From Hippophae tibetana (lineage: Eukaryota; Streptophyta; Magnoliopsida; Rosales; Elaeagnaceae), in assembly GCA_037013495.1 (NCBI GenBank), contig CM072803.1, positions 14,898,001 through 14,962,000 of the forward strand: 64,000 bases of DNA, in the 5' to 3' direction. Each line of letters starts with the position of its first letter. The first letter of the stretch is position 1. Both the position numbers and the translations under genes were made by a program. The notes under the pieces were generated by a model. The model was not told the origin of the DNA. It saw nothing but the letters and a program-made list of their open reading frames with translations, and made no database searches. Below, piece after piece: positions 11,801 to 23,800 of this stretch.

Positions 11801-12540
11801 TTCTTAAATGAGGTGGTTGTGTACTAAAAGTTATGGTTGTGGTTGTGTACTAAAAGTTATTCCAACAAAAAAATAGAAGAAAAAAGAATTAATTTGTGTG
11901 TATAATTTTGATATATTATATTTTTCATGGAATTATATCTCTTAATTTATTATTTGAATTCACGTCGTTTTACATATATTATTTGAATACGGTTTATGCA
12001 CGTTTTATTTTTATTTTTACATAATTGTTTTTATAAATTTAATCTTATATACAAATCTATCTATGAAAATGATGGTATGATAGTAGAGGAATAAAAGAAA
12101 TCATTAAAGTTGTTTGATACGACTAGGCATAGTATAACAATGCAAACAAAGAAAAAACTATTAACGGAGACAAATGTTGTAAATGGTAACACTGCAAGTC
12201 TGTAACGATTTAGAAGAACATTTATTATGTACTGTAGCTATTTATTATATTTAATTATACATTTGTCTTTTCTATATTTCTTTAATTTTAATAAATTAAT
12301 AAAAAAAAATTAAAAGAAATATTTCAGCAGTTTTTTCCAGTGTACTATATCATTTGTTAAATTTCCATATTTAATTAAATAATAGTCCAAAAAGAATTTG
12401 CAAATTAAAGGTTGTTTTACATAATAAAGAGGTCTTTACCGAATAGTGAACAAGTACATAAATTTGGTTTAGTGGGTTATAAGATAAATTTTAGTTGGGC
12501 ATATAGATATGAGAATTAAGATATTCGTGTTTCGTACATT
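11801..12540. other. A+T-rich spacer, no gene
   Basis: No coding region or recognisable element was found. A short direct repeat of ttatggttgtg... type lies at about 11810-11860. Confidence 0.5.
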
Positions 12541-12573
12541 TGTTTGATAATTAAATTAAATTTTTTTTCATGC

Positions 12574-12830
12574 AGTAAATAAATTTTTATACCATCAAAC
12601 TTTAAAAATTATTATAAATATAATATCAATTTTTTATTTTTTATTTTTATTTTTATATCATATTTTTTAATTTATTATAAATATACTATACTTAATTTAA
12701 AGGAAAGTTAACATATATACCGATCACCCTCGTACGAACTCACCCACACCAGCGAACCTACCCCTCCTCCCTCACGAACCCAACCACACCAACCAACCAG
12801 CAAACCCACCCCGCACCTTGTGAACCCACC
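12574..12830 (+). repeat. Left inverted arm
   Basis: This arm pairs with 13880-14130 read on the minus strand. Matching pieces include ATAAATTTTTATA, TTATAAATATA, CAACCACACC and GAACCTAC-type words in the same order. Identity is roughly 70-75 percent by eye, higher in the outer half. Confidence 0.55.
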
Positions 12831-13176
12831 CATAGTTTGTAATTCTAAAGAAATTTTCGTTCTATTATTATTGAACTCCCTTGAAGATTTTTTTTAAAGT
12901 TTTGTTTGTTTATGTAATTCACAGAGCTCTAAGGATGATTTGGGAAAGGTACGCATGAAACCACGTGATCTTCGACGCGTTCTCCATAGTAACATACTTT
13001 AAAAAAGTAGGAACTTGAGCAATGAACAATCCAAAACTAGTCTTCTTCATGTATCCAGTAAACATCACGGGAGTAAGGATAATCTAAATGGAAAAAAACA
13101 CAAGGCTCAAGCAAATAAAAAACCATTAACTTCACCGTCCATCAGTATTATGATTAATTAAAAATGATATTATGTT

Positions 13177-13699
13177 TGTTAGTCAAAATATGAGGTGTCT
13201 AACTTAGAAAAAATTCATGAAAATTAGGTTATCAAATTGTTAAAGATGAAAGTGTCTAATCTTGTTTGAATAAAGAATAGAAAAATTGAGTAGTCTAATT
13301 TTGTTGAATGAAGAAATGTTTGGCATATGAAATGAGAATTTGAATGTTATAAATATGCCTTCATTTCTTCATTGTTAATCATCCCAAAAATAGAGAAAAA
13401 CTTGTATAAGAAGTTCTTGAATGAGAGAATTTTGTGGAAAAATTCTCTTGAGCTTGTAGTTGCTCTTGTCTTTTGGGTGTGTGAGAAAATTACTGAGAGT
13501 ATGGTTGTAACAATTTTCCGCATAGTGAATTTTTCTCTGATTGTCTTTTGACAACGAAAGTGGTTTTTCTCTAATTTGGAGTTTCCACTATAATTCTTGT
13601 GTTTTGTATTATCTATTTCTCTGTTATTTGATATTCTGTTAAGGAAGATCTTTGGAGGGAAAATTTGTGATTATACCATTTTATCCAAATTTCCTAACA
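13177..13699 (+). mobile_element. Solo-LTR-like block nested in the inverted-arm element
   Basis: This block of about 520 bp starts TGTTAG and ends CTAACA. It contains the order of motifs common in Copia LTRs: an Ile/Val-free A+T promoter part, TGTAACAATTTTCC, a GTGGTTTTTCTC and GGAGTTTCCAC pair, and a T-rich tail. No internal region or second LTR is present. A target duplication was not recognised, so the exact ends are tentative. Confidence 0.45.
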
Positions 13700-13879
13700 G
13701 TCAGTTGGTCCTGATATTGTTAGGCAGTACACCAAGAATCTGAGAAATCTTGCTGATCTAATATTTGTTTCCTACATATCAACGAGCACAGTTATAGTTC
13801 TTCGATCAGACTCTTTCTTGTAAACAATCAGTAGTCAAAGGTGATCAGAAAGCTATAGTTTCGAAGTCTTAGGACCAAA

Positions 13880-14130
13880 AAATTAGCTCGAGGGTGTGGT
13901 TAGCTGATGTAGATGGGTTCGCGAGAGGTGGGCGGGTTTACAGGTTGGCTGATGTGGGTGGGTGTTGGGATATTTAGGGTTTTACACACAAATTTTAATT
14001 TTTGATAAAATTAATTACTGATATTATATTTGTAATAAATTGAAAATTCAATATTATAAAAATAATAAATAAAAATTTGTTGTATATTTATAACAATTCA
14101 TAAAGTTCGATAATATAAAAATTTATTACT
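13880..14130 (-). repeat. Right inverted arm, inner half G-rich
   Basis: This is the inverted partner of 12574-12830. The stretch 13920-13975 on the plus strand has five GGG runs with short and long spacers, far above the local G content. Confidence 0.55.
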
Positions 14131-14426
14131 CTTCTATATTTCAAATCACAAATTTAAGTTATATTAAATATAGTTTTATTTAAAAAAAATTAAAAAAGTC
14201 TAAAAAAAAGAGAAAAAGTGATACCATTTTTCACATATCTACGTGGAAAAGAAAAAATAACACAGGTTACATGATTGTGTAAAATTCATATAATTGTATG
14301 AAAATTTTATAGCAAATGTTATTTGTACAAAAGTATGTGTAAGTTAAGTAGAAGTGAAATTTGAAAAAAAAAATCCATAAATAGTATGAATAGTAAACAA
14401 AGTAATTGAATTAAAATAATCATGTT

Positions 14427-14742
14427 TGTGTAGAAAGTTATGGTCTAATTCACTCAAAAAGAGTTTTTAAAGAGTAAAAGTTGTCATGAGCTTATAACTA
14501 GTACTTTAATGACTTTTCTAGTCGATGTGAGACTCCTCAACACCCCCTTACATCGGATAGGAACACCGCAAAGATAGATTGATCATGTTGGGTATATCAA
14601 TTGAACACAAGGATCCGCTCTGATGTCACGTAGAAAGACATAACTTAATTCTCTTCAAAAAAGTTATAAAAAAAGTAGGATTATCATAACCTTATAATCA
14701 GTATTTTATTGACTTCATTAGTCAATAAGAGACCACTCATCA
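14427..14742 (-). mobile_element. TRIM (miniature LTR retrotransposon)
   Basis: Two direct repeats of about 116 bp (14427-14542 and 14627-14742) enclose an 84-bp centre. Shared pieces are TAGAAAG near the start, a CTTATAA-AGTA block in the middle and GAGAC-ACTC-type bases at the end. The centre ends in GCTCTGATGTCA directly before the second repeat, which on the minus strand is a methionine-tRNA primer-site-like sequence. The element therefore reads on the minus strand. It has no coding capacity. The repeats have diverged considerably, so the insertion is old. Confidence 0.6.
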
Positions 14743-15778
14743 TGCTGTTATGCAACGTGATGGCTTTATCCTTGAATGCAAGTGAAAGATTATGAGTTCA
14801 AGCACTAGTATAACCGTTTGACTATATTAAAATATAAGACTAACATAATTCCTTCTCATGCTTAGTTTTTTAACTTTTCTTTTTAGGTGTGGATAGAATT
14901 GTTTTCAATACTCATAGATAACAACGTAGATTTTTAGAGAGAAATAGAAATAAAGTAAAAATAAAAATACGAGAGACCTTTAAAGAGATATAAGAACAAA
15001 GTAAAAATAAAAATGAGTGAAAAAAGGATGATCACGATAATACATGGGGTACGTCTGATATTATAAATCTGTATTTTTTTTTAAACCAAAACAAAAGAAG
15101 ACGACAAGCTAAGTATGCTCTCACTTGGAAATTTGTTGGTGATACTGCCATTGTTCTTTCAAATTTAACAAAACCCAGGCAATGAATCCTGTCCGGCTGA
15201 AGAATATTCCAATAATATCCCAATTTTCATAACAAATTTCATGTCAGTAACCCAAAAAACAGATGCAGAGAGAGTTTTCAATAGGGATGTCAAAATTCTA
15301 AGCAAGTTCGAATAAAGGTGAATAATAACCAAACATACATTACGTATTATTTATTTCTAATTCATAAAAAATCCTTTTATTAAAATTTTATGCTTTGAAA
15401 TATTTTGAAGAAAAAATATGTTAAAATTCATTTTTAGATATCCAAATAAGATTATTCTCCAAATTTATTTATACCCATCAACTTCAATTTTGGGTAAAAC
15501 AATCCCGATCCCATTTCACCCTCTTAACATTCTTAGCTCGCAATCACAAAGATGCAGGACAGGAAGATTGCAATAATCATTATGAATTTCTGTAATTTAT
15601 AAAAATTATAGATTTCTAAAACAAAGTCCAAAGTAAAAAAAGCACAAAGGATTATAAAAAGTCAGTTGATACAAAAGGCTAAGACTTAACCTGGAAACAG
15701 GAACATAAATAAACTCACTCTACCAAAACAAATTACCACAAGACAAAAACACAGCCTCCCTCCACTGATGGAAGTTTC
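14743..15778. other. Spacer and 3' flank of the eEF1B gamma gene
   Basis: No gene is visible. The last 100-200 bases before 15778 are likely the 3' untranslated region of the minus-strand gene above, but no clear AATAAA was found. Confidence 0.5.
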
Positions 15779-18700
15779 TCACTTAAAGCATTTGGCGTCT
15801 AGAAGGGCCTCGCCCTCAAAGGGCTCGGCATCTTCAATCATTTGACTGACACGCTCCTTTTGGGCATCATCTGAGATATCAACCTTTGTCCACTCATAGA
15901 GTTCCATGTCATAGCACTCATCGAGAACAAATTGTGGAATTTCTTGCCCACGGAAGAGCCACAAACCCTTCACCTTGAATGGTGGTTCCGAACCAATCAC
16001 CAACATCTTACCGAAGGCATACTTGCGGGCAATATCCATCCGCTGAAGGAATCCACCAACCTTGTTCAGGGTCACAAAAGAAACAGTGTTCTCGTCGTTG
16101 TATTTGTACTCACAGAACCAGAGAGAATAACCCTCAGGATCGTACATGTCCCAGAATCCTACAATAAAAGAAAATAATGATCAAAATATGGAGAAAACAA
16201 ATTAAAGCAAAACTAGGCATTGGAAAGTTCAAGGGAAGATAACACATCAAGTGACGAGAAGTACTACCTTTGATAGCAACTTCACGGAAGTTAGTTTTGG
16301 TGTTAGAGTAGAGCCTTTTCCAATCATCCAAGACCATCTTACTTGGGGGTAGAAGATCAAGAGGATTTTTGGCTTTGGGCTTTGGTGCCTCCTCTTCTTC
16401 GTCAGCAGTTTGTGACTTAGGTTCTGCTGGTTTGGTTTCTTTCTTAGGCTCTTCCTTGGCCTTTGGCTTAGCAGGTTCTTTTGGTTGGGCAGGCTTCTTG
16501 GATGGAACGGGTAAAACAGAGTCGGCCTGCTTCACATCACCCAATACCTTCTTGAATTTAGGTTGATTAACCAATGTCCAGAAGTATCTCTCAACGTGAG
16601 GGAACTCAGATGTGAAGGTCTTTGTCATAATCCGGGAGAAGCCAAAGTACAAATTGCATATTGTAACAATATCAGCAAGAGTCACAGAATGCCCTACTAA
16701 GTAAGTATTGGAAGCTAGGTGGGTGTTCAAAGCACCAAGTGCTCTCTTCAAGGCTGAAATTGCAGCTTCTTCGGCCTTAATAATGAAGATAAAAGGAAGG
16801 AGAGAGGGGAAGATAAAATACATATTAGATTACTGTTTATAGCAAGGATGAAGTAATCATAATGTTACTTTGATTACATGAAAAAAGAAATGAAAAATGC
16901 TTTTTAACATTGCAGCGATCCGCCAAATAGAGGTTCCAAATACTGTCATAAATACAAAAAAAAATCATCTTGCGTATAGCCATTAAAAACTCATGAATAT
17001 GCAAAATGTTAAAACCCACAACAAATGCACAGTAGGAAACTCCAAATGTAGCTCACCCATTATATGTAATGAAAAATTAATAGCAATAATATCTGTTAAT
17101 CCCACACTTGAAAAACATTGTACTCATAAAAAAACAATTGTTTCAACATGCTGCTATGCAAGCACACCATCTCATGCAACTTTTACATGAGAATCGAAGA
17201 CATATTTAAGCTAGAACTAAATTATAATCAGTTACGAAAAGTGACTAACAGGAGGAAGGTATGGGGCAAAACCCATTCTAGGGTAAACCCAACGGCCAAT
17301 GTTAGCATCAATCTCCATTGATGCAAAATCAATCCATTGCTCAATATGGCCCTGAAAGAAGACACAACATTATCCTATTTCAGCATAGTTGCATCAGGGT
17401 ATATGTAAATTGGCTAATTCAAAAGACTAATCTGCAATTCCTTATCAAAATATCAAATAAATGAAAACAACAAAATAGTAATGGAGATCGTACATAATCA
17501 ATCTTTGAAGAACCATAGAGAGGATTTTCATCTGACAAGCGAGTGACTACAAGAAAAAACCAATGTAAAATTCCATTGAGACTGATACCCATAATAAATA
17601 TAAACTTAATGTACACTGGCTTACCGTAGCGTGCTATGGCATTGCTCTCAAAGATAGAACCCTCAGGAGTTTCCAACACAGGAACCTGAAACAAATTATC
17701 TCATTATACAAACAGAAAACACAGCTATTTATTGGTAAAACAATGTTTTAAAAGGCAAATTTATGCCTTAATGTGTTTTTATTGCATGAGGCAAGGCGTA
17801 AGCCTCATTTTAAGAGTCATGAGACAATTTTTCACCCAAGATGCAAGTTATGAACCTAAATTATTACTAACAATGAATAAGCAAACACTAATAAGATAAC
17901 ATTCGTAAAATAAAAAATATATATAATAACAGATAATTCAAAACTGAAATGGTCATGAAAACAAGTGAAAATATGTTTTTAGGAACATTAGCAAGGAGAC
18001 ATGCCTACTTATTTTTGTTGGTTGTTATGCCTTCTAAAATTAGCTCTTAGCCTAATATGAATTGGTACCGTGTCACCATGGATTTTTGACCCATCCATGA
18101 AAAGATAGTACCATAAATAGAGAAATGTTGAAGCTTATAGCCTCAATAGCCTCATTGCACAACACCTAATTGCGTAAACCTCAACTGAAAAAAGGCACAA
18201 CTCACCCAAAAAGGTGTAAGCCTCAAATAAACCATTTGAGGCTATGCCTTAACTTGTTAGATAGATGAAGCTTACTAAAGCGAGCCTCATTGCGAGCCTC
18301 AAAATAGCAATTTAAAACCATGCGGTAAACTATCCACATATCCAATCATACCTTCCCAATAGGGTTCATCTTGAGAAATTCAGGAGATTTGTTTGTAACA
18401 CCCATCTCAAAATTTGGTGCCAGTTTGACTTCAACTCGAGAATAATCAGCAGCAATTAGTGCCTTGTAGGCATTTTTGTTGGTATTCCCAGCATGCAAGA
18501 CCTGACAAATAAGTTGAACAGCTACATTAATATAAGAAGCTGAGAATACATAAAAGGAAAAATATGTGCAAAATACGAAAACGCATGCTAATATAATGGA
18601 ATCTCCTTGTCCATCTAACCAACATCGGATGGTTCAGATAATGTCAATCGTGGAAATATTCCTTAAACACTATATTGGTTGTCTTCTTCTAAGGATGAGC

Positions 18701-19052
18701 CTAGAAAGAGTCACAAAACATAGATACAAGTTTTAATTTTTATTTTATATCACTAAACTTTCTACATCAAGAACAATAGGAGAAAATATAAGAAATGGAC
18801 TTGAACATGCACGAGACATATTAATAGAAACCATATTAAAAACTCGTTCCTTTAGCTAAAAGGATTACAAATCACTGGTAACTTCCAAAGTTTGATGGAT
18901 ACTCAATTACTTTCAAAACATTTCCCATAATCAAAGCAAATGCAAATCTGAAGTAACAGAGACCATATGAACAGAAAACATTAAAATACAAACACAACAA
19001 GAGAAGTAGAATAAATTAATATACAGAAATATCAATAACTCACCAGAGCCAT
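15779..19052 (-). CDS. eEF1Bgamma: Elongation factor 1B gamma subunit (eEF1B gamma)
   Basis: This is a structural subunit of the eEF1B complex, which reloads eEF1A with GTP during translation elongation in the cytosol. Coding exons on the minus strand are 19044-19052, 18352-18501, 17625-17685, 17494-17546, 17250-17351, 16268-16775 and 15779-16158. They total 1263 bases (420 residues plus TGA), which matches the family length of about 410-420. All introns are GT-AG and the phases agree. The start is MALVLHAGNTNKNAYKALIA. A GST-like N-terminal domain (about 1-80) and GST-like C domain (about 90-210) are followed by a Lys/Pro/Glu-rich linker (about 216-260). The conserved EF1G domain comes last (about 261-420), with NPLDLLPPSKMVLDDWKRLY, GFWDMYDPEGYSLWFCEYKY and the ending EGEALLDAKCFK. 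The first coding exon holds only three codons, a plant trait of this gene. A further 5'-untranslated intron (19094-19304) is likely. The reading is intact throughout. Confidence 0.96.
17742..18323. mobile_element. hAT-like MITE in eEF1B gamma intron 2
   Basis: The 582-bp block has imperfect inverted ends (AATGTTTTAAAAGGC and, inverted, GCATGGTTTTAAATTGC). It is flanked by GGTAAAAC (17734-17741) and GGTAAACT (18324-18331), an 8-bp duplication with one mismatch, as expected for hAT elements. The inside is rich in words like GCCTCA and AGGCTT near both ends. It has no transposase. It fills most of the 666-bp intron between the second and third coding exons and leaves the splice sites untouched. 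Confidence 0.65.
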
Positions 19053-19395
19053 GGATTCACGGAAAAACGTATCGCTCTGATTCCAGATCAAATCTGATAA
19101 AACAAAACAAAACAAAATTCAAAATCGTTTCAGTAATACAAATCCAATTCTTTTAAATGAAATTCAAAGAACCCGAATAAATTTTTTTTAATAATCCTAC
19201 CAAAAGTAAAACGCTTTTCATGAAATCAATTAAGAAGCAGACAAAGTAATGAAAACGAATTGAAAGTAAACGATCACATTGAAATGGAAAGAGAGTTTAA
19301 ATACCAGTTGAAAAATGCGATAGTTCTTCCCAAAGCACGATCTCAGTAAGAGAGAGACCGAGAAGCCGACTAGGGAGGAGATAAAATAGATTTGC
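19053..19395 (-). other. eEF1B gamma 5' untranslated exons and leader intron
   Basis: Upstream of the ATG at 19052-19050, an acceptor (TTATCAG) ends a likely leader intron at 19094. The matching donor CAACTG|GTATTT lies at 19305/19304. The leader would then run 19395-19305 joined to 19093-19053. A 5'-untranslated intron is common in plant translation-factor genes. This is inferred from splice signals only. Confidence 0.6.
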
Positions 19396-19425
19396 GAACT
19401 AGGGTTTTAAGAGTGGGCCTAAGGG
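19396..19425 (-). promoter_or_regulatory. Telo-box and site II element of the eEF1B gamma promoter
   Basis: On the minus strand AGGCCCA (plus TGGGCCT, 19414-19420) is followed six bases later by AAAACCCTAG (19409-19400). GGCCCA (site II, bound by TCP factors) next to AAACCCTA (telo-box) is the known promoter signature of plant ribosomal-protein and elongation-factor genes active in dividing cells. It sits about 100 bases before the leader donor, as expected for a core promoter. Confidence 0.7.
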
Positions 19426-19429
19426 AAGA

Positions 19430-20815
19430 ATATACTTTTGTCCGGGTCGGGTCAAAAGTCCCATTAGGCCGACGTTCTAAGCCCTTTTAACAAAAAACAA
19501 TGGAGAGATAAAAAACTAAAATAATTTTCTTAAAATTTATAATTATAAAAATAATATTTTTATATATTTTTTTATTATTAAAAAAAATTACATATTAATT
19601 TATTTTTAATAATATTAATTAAGATATTTATAGAGTTAGGTATGGTACCATAATTTTAAAAACGGTATACAAAATTACTATATGTTTTAGTGGGTATATT
19701 ATAATTATGATTATTTTAAATAGTTACAATTTAATCTAAAATATTAGTTAGATTAAATTTGATTATTTTAACTAATATAAATCATTTATATATAAATATT
19801 TTTGTATCATTATCAATTCTTACATTATATGTGCATTCTATTTCATATTTTTTAAACATATTTGTAATGATATCAATAAAAAAAAGACTAATAATGTAAC
19901 TCTTTATAAAGTAAGATTCAATGGTTTATTTATGTATAATTTTAGTATTAATTTATACAATTATAAAAGTTATGATAAAGGATAAGACTTTTATCCTTAT
20001 TTTATTATTATAAATTTTAAAAATTACTTTTTTTTAATTTCTCAAATATTTCTTTTTTAATTTCATAAACAAGCATTTAAACCAAAAACTCTCGTACATT
20101 TAAAAAAACATTTTATGTATTATAACATCACTCTATATATATATAACACATCTAATAATTCTTTAGAATTTAATAAGAATCTAATCGTCACCAATTTTGA
20201 TACTCAGTAATATTAAAGCTATTTAAAATTACTCAATTCACAAACCTAATTCAACTACTGTTGAAAAACGAGTTAGATATTTATATAAAATGGTTTGTTA
20301 ATAAAATTAATAAAAAATAGAAAATATTTTTACTAAAATTGCATAGTTTATAATATGTTTTTTTTCTTCTTGCAAATATTATATTAAAAGTTTTGATTAA
20401 AATGTTTGTTATTTTTATGCTTTTTTATTTTAGTAATAGCCACTTAAAGGGATGTTATTATTATGTAACATTTACTAGTTTGAGCATGAGGTCTTTGTTA
20501 GATGACATTTGATTTACAGAATGAAATCGAAATCAGAATAAGAATGAGAATGGAATTGAATGAAAAAGAAACAATATTGTTTGGTTTGACCATTGGAATC
20601 AAAGAAGAAATCAGTATTACAGCGTTTGATTTGCCACTATAATGGAATGAAAAAAAATTTAAATTACCTTAATATCCCTATATTCAGTAAAATTTAAATA
20701 ATATAATTTATTTATTATTTTTTCGTTACACAAAATACATTCAAATCGTTATTTTTCTAAATAATTATTACTTAAAAAGAAAATATATTATTAAAATTAT
20801 TATTATTCTAAATAG
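19430..20815. other. A+T-rich intergenic stretch, no gene
   Basis: Long A+T tracts with no coding frame. The block at about 20500-20660 (many GAATGGAAT-like words) may be a decayed MITE, but ends and target duplication were not found. Confidence 0.5.
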
Positions 20816-20819
20816 AATT

Positions 20820-23800
20820 TAGGAATTTGACATCATTGAAAAAGAAATGTAGGCTTTGGATTTATAATACGGAAGGACATTATGCTAATAAATGCCTAAT
20901 GACTTCAACATAAAAAAAGAATTTTCACAAAAGCAAAAATCTTAGAAGAAGATTGTAAGATGGAATTAGAACTAATTGAGGAATCATATATAAATGATAT
21001 TTGTAGTATTCATCTATTGGAAGAAACTGAGGAATAAATAAGTGACTTAGAATTTGAATATTCAAGATACTCTTCATTAGAAGACCAATGATTTGTATAG
21101 TATTACAAATCTAATTAGTAATTATATTAAGGTATGATTGAAATTTAAAGGTTATACAAATTACCACTTATATGCATATGTAGATACAAGAGCTAGTAAA
21201 TATGTATTTTCAAATGAACTCTCAAAACAAGTAGTAAAATATTTAATTGTAAGAATTGATAACAATACTACAATAACCTTAATATAGTCTTAAATGATAA
21301 ATATATAATGATATGAGGAGAGAAATTTCATATTTCAACAATATATCAACAAGAAACAAGAGTTAGTTTATTAATAAGAAATAATTTTCTAAACTTATAT
21401 CAATCATTTACACAATATTTAGAAAAAATAAATCTAACAACACTAGATAGTGAAACCATTCACATGTCAAAATAAGAAAAGCCTTAAATGTATCAAAATT
21501 AACTTTTATGTAATTACATAAAAAGTGAAAACATGGTGAGATAGATACAAAGTGTCAACAAAAATCTTATTTAAAAAAATATTTCATTAGATGTACAAAA
21601 AGAAACAAAACTCTTTTCTTAATAAAATACATAGAGATAAAGCCTCAATAGGTATCAAAACATTATTAAAAAACATCAAGTTCAACAAATATTTTAGATC
21701 CAAAAGTAAACAAATATAAAATGATTGCTAACATAAAACTAAGAGATCCTAATAAAATCATTAGAGTAAACCTACGATTTATACTCCAGAAGACATGATT
21801 AAATTTGCAAAACAAATTTAAGAACTTTTGAAACTAAAATTCATAATATCAAGTAATTCACCTCATTTTAGCCCAATATTTTTAGTCAAAAAAAATATGA
21901 AAAAAGAGAATAATAATAAACTTCAAAGCATTGAATAAAGAAACTATTGATGATAGATGCTTTATTTCAAGGTAAGAATAATTATTATCATTAATAAAAG
22001 GGAAGAAATATTTTTCAAGTTTTAACTGCGAAAATAGATTTTGGTAAATAAGATTGGGTGAAAATCTCAATGAACTGTTATATTATTCGGATTAAAATAA
22101 GCTCCATGCATCGTTTAAAGGTATATGGACAACTTTTTTAAGAAATTACAAAACATTTGATGTGTTTACATAGATAATATTTTGATTTTCAGTAATGAAT
22201 TAAAAAAATTATTTAAATATTGTTAATATTTTATAAGAATGTAGGAAAAAAGTACTATACTCTTTGAGAAAAAAAAAATTCTCAATAAAAAACTAAGTAT
22301 TTAGGGTTAGAAATTGAAAATACAAAACATAATCTACAACCTCATATACTAAATAATATTCAAGGATTTTCAACTGAGTTAAAAGACAAAAATTAATTAT
22401 AAAAATTCTTAGAATGTTTAACGTATATTGAAGTATACAAAAGAAACTTACAGAAATGCGAAAATCTTTACAAACAAAATTGAAAAATATCATGTTTGGA
22501 AATGGATAGAACAATATATTTTGTACATAGATAAGGTAAAAGCACAAGCAAAAATTTTACTAACTTTATACCATCTAGGTCCATATGATAAAATGATAAT
22601 TGAACAAATGATTCATATGAATATTCAAGAGCAATTTTAATAGTAAAAATATATGACAAATATGAATATCTTTGTAGATATTCATCAGGATCTTTCTATG
22701 ATCCAAAATTAAACTATCACAGTAATTAAAAGTATACTTAGTTGTCAAAAAAACTATTATAAATTTGTAATATATGTAATAAATTCTAGATTCATTGTTA
22801 TAACTAATAAGAAGAATTTTGTTTTTTAAGAATTAATATTACGAGTGATTATAAACAAGGAAGATTGGTGAGATGGAAACAGTGGTTTGACTACTACAAT
22901 TTTGATATCAAACATTTTCTAAGAAACAATAATAGTTTAACATGTGTTCTCATAAGATAATACGCATTTTTAACTATGTTTTTTATTGTAGGAACAAACA
23001 TCTTGATATCAAGATCAAGATAAAGAAAATGAGACAAGAATCATTCAGGAACAACTCAAGGTTTTATACCTATAAAAGTGTCTTTTGTATATGTGAATTA
23101 ATTAGGAAGAACTTAATAGTTCAAAACAACCATTAGAATCCAAAAACTCTAAAGAAGAATCTTTATTAAAGATTCATTCTAAGAAAGGTAAAACTTATGA
23201 AAAAGAAATTCAAAATAAGAAGCAAGAACTTTATAGTTCAAAACAAAGTAATATATATAAAAAGAAAAAGGCTTAATTAGGCTGAATAAGCAAAAAAATA
23301 CCAAATAAATATTTATGTGGTCTATAATGGTCCAAAAGTAAGAATTTATAACAACTAGCCTGAAACAAGCAAAGAAATTATCAGGTTTAGTGGAATATCT
23401 CATAAAGCTTCCACTTATAGAATAAAAGGTGAATGGAGTTATGCCAATTATAGAGTACCAAAACTAATAACCCTAGAAGATATAATGAAAAAAATACTAT
23501 GTAGTATTGCAACGACAACCATCACCACCAAGCATATTAAAGACCCTAGGAAAGATGGTAAGACTTATGATACTATTCGAGAAACATCTTTCATAGAAAC
23601 AACATAGTATGACTACCCGTATTATTAAGAAAATATTGTTTAGGAATACATTGGTTATTGCATATGCAAAAAAACTAGTATATGAATTTAAGTAAACCAT
23701 AATAATTGAGTCTCTATAACTTAGGTAAAAAATCTACCCATGAACATGTTTAGTCGAGAATTCATACCTAGGAATTAATTTAAGTGAATTAAATTATTTT

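Larger units (their letters stand above)
12540..14170. mobile_element. Long-inverted-arm (foldback or MULE-like) element
   Basis: The left arm (about 12574-12830) and right arm (about 13880-14130) are inverted, imperfect copies of each other. Each has an outer A+T-rich half and an inner half that is C-rich on the left (runs such as GAACTCACCCACACC) and G-rich on the right (GGTGGGCGGG, GTGGGTGGGTGTTGGG). Arms of about 250 bp around a centre with no transposase suggest a non-autonomous foldback or Mutator-like element. The centre includes an LTR-like insertion (13177-13699). The outermost ends and target duplication could not be fixed. Confidence 0.5.

Noticed and set aside
13920-13975. G-quadruplex as a functional element
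   Set aside because: GGG runs are present but two spacers are long, and the runs belong to the transposon arm. No functional claim is justified.
20500-20660. Possible MITE with GAATGGAAT-like words
   Set aside because: The inverted ends and target duplication could not be located.
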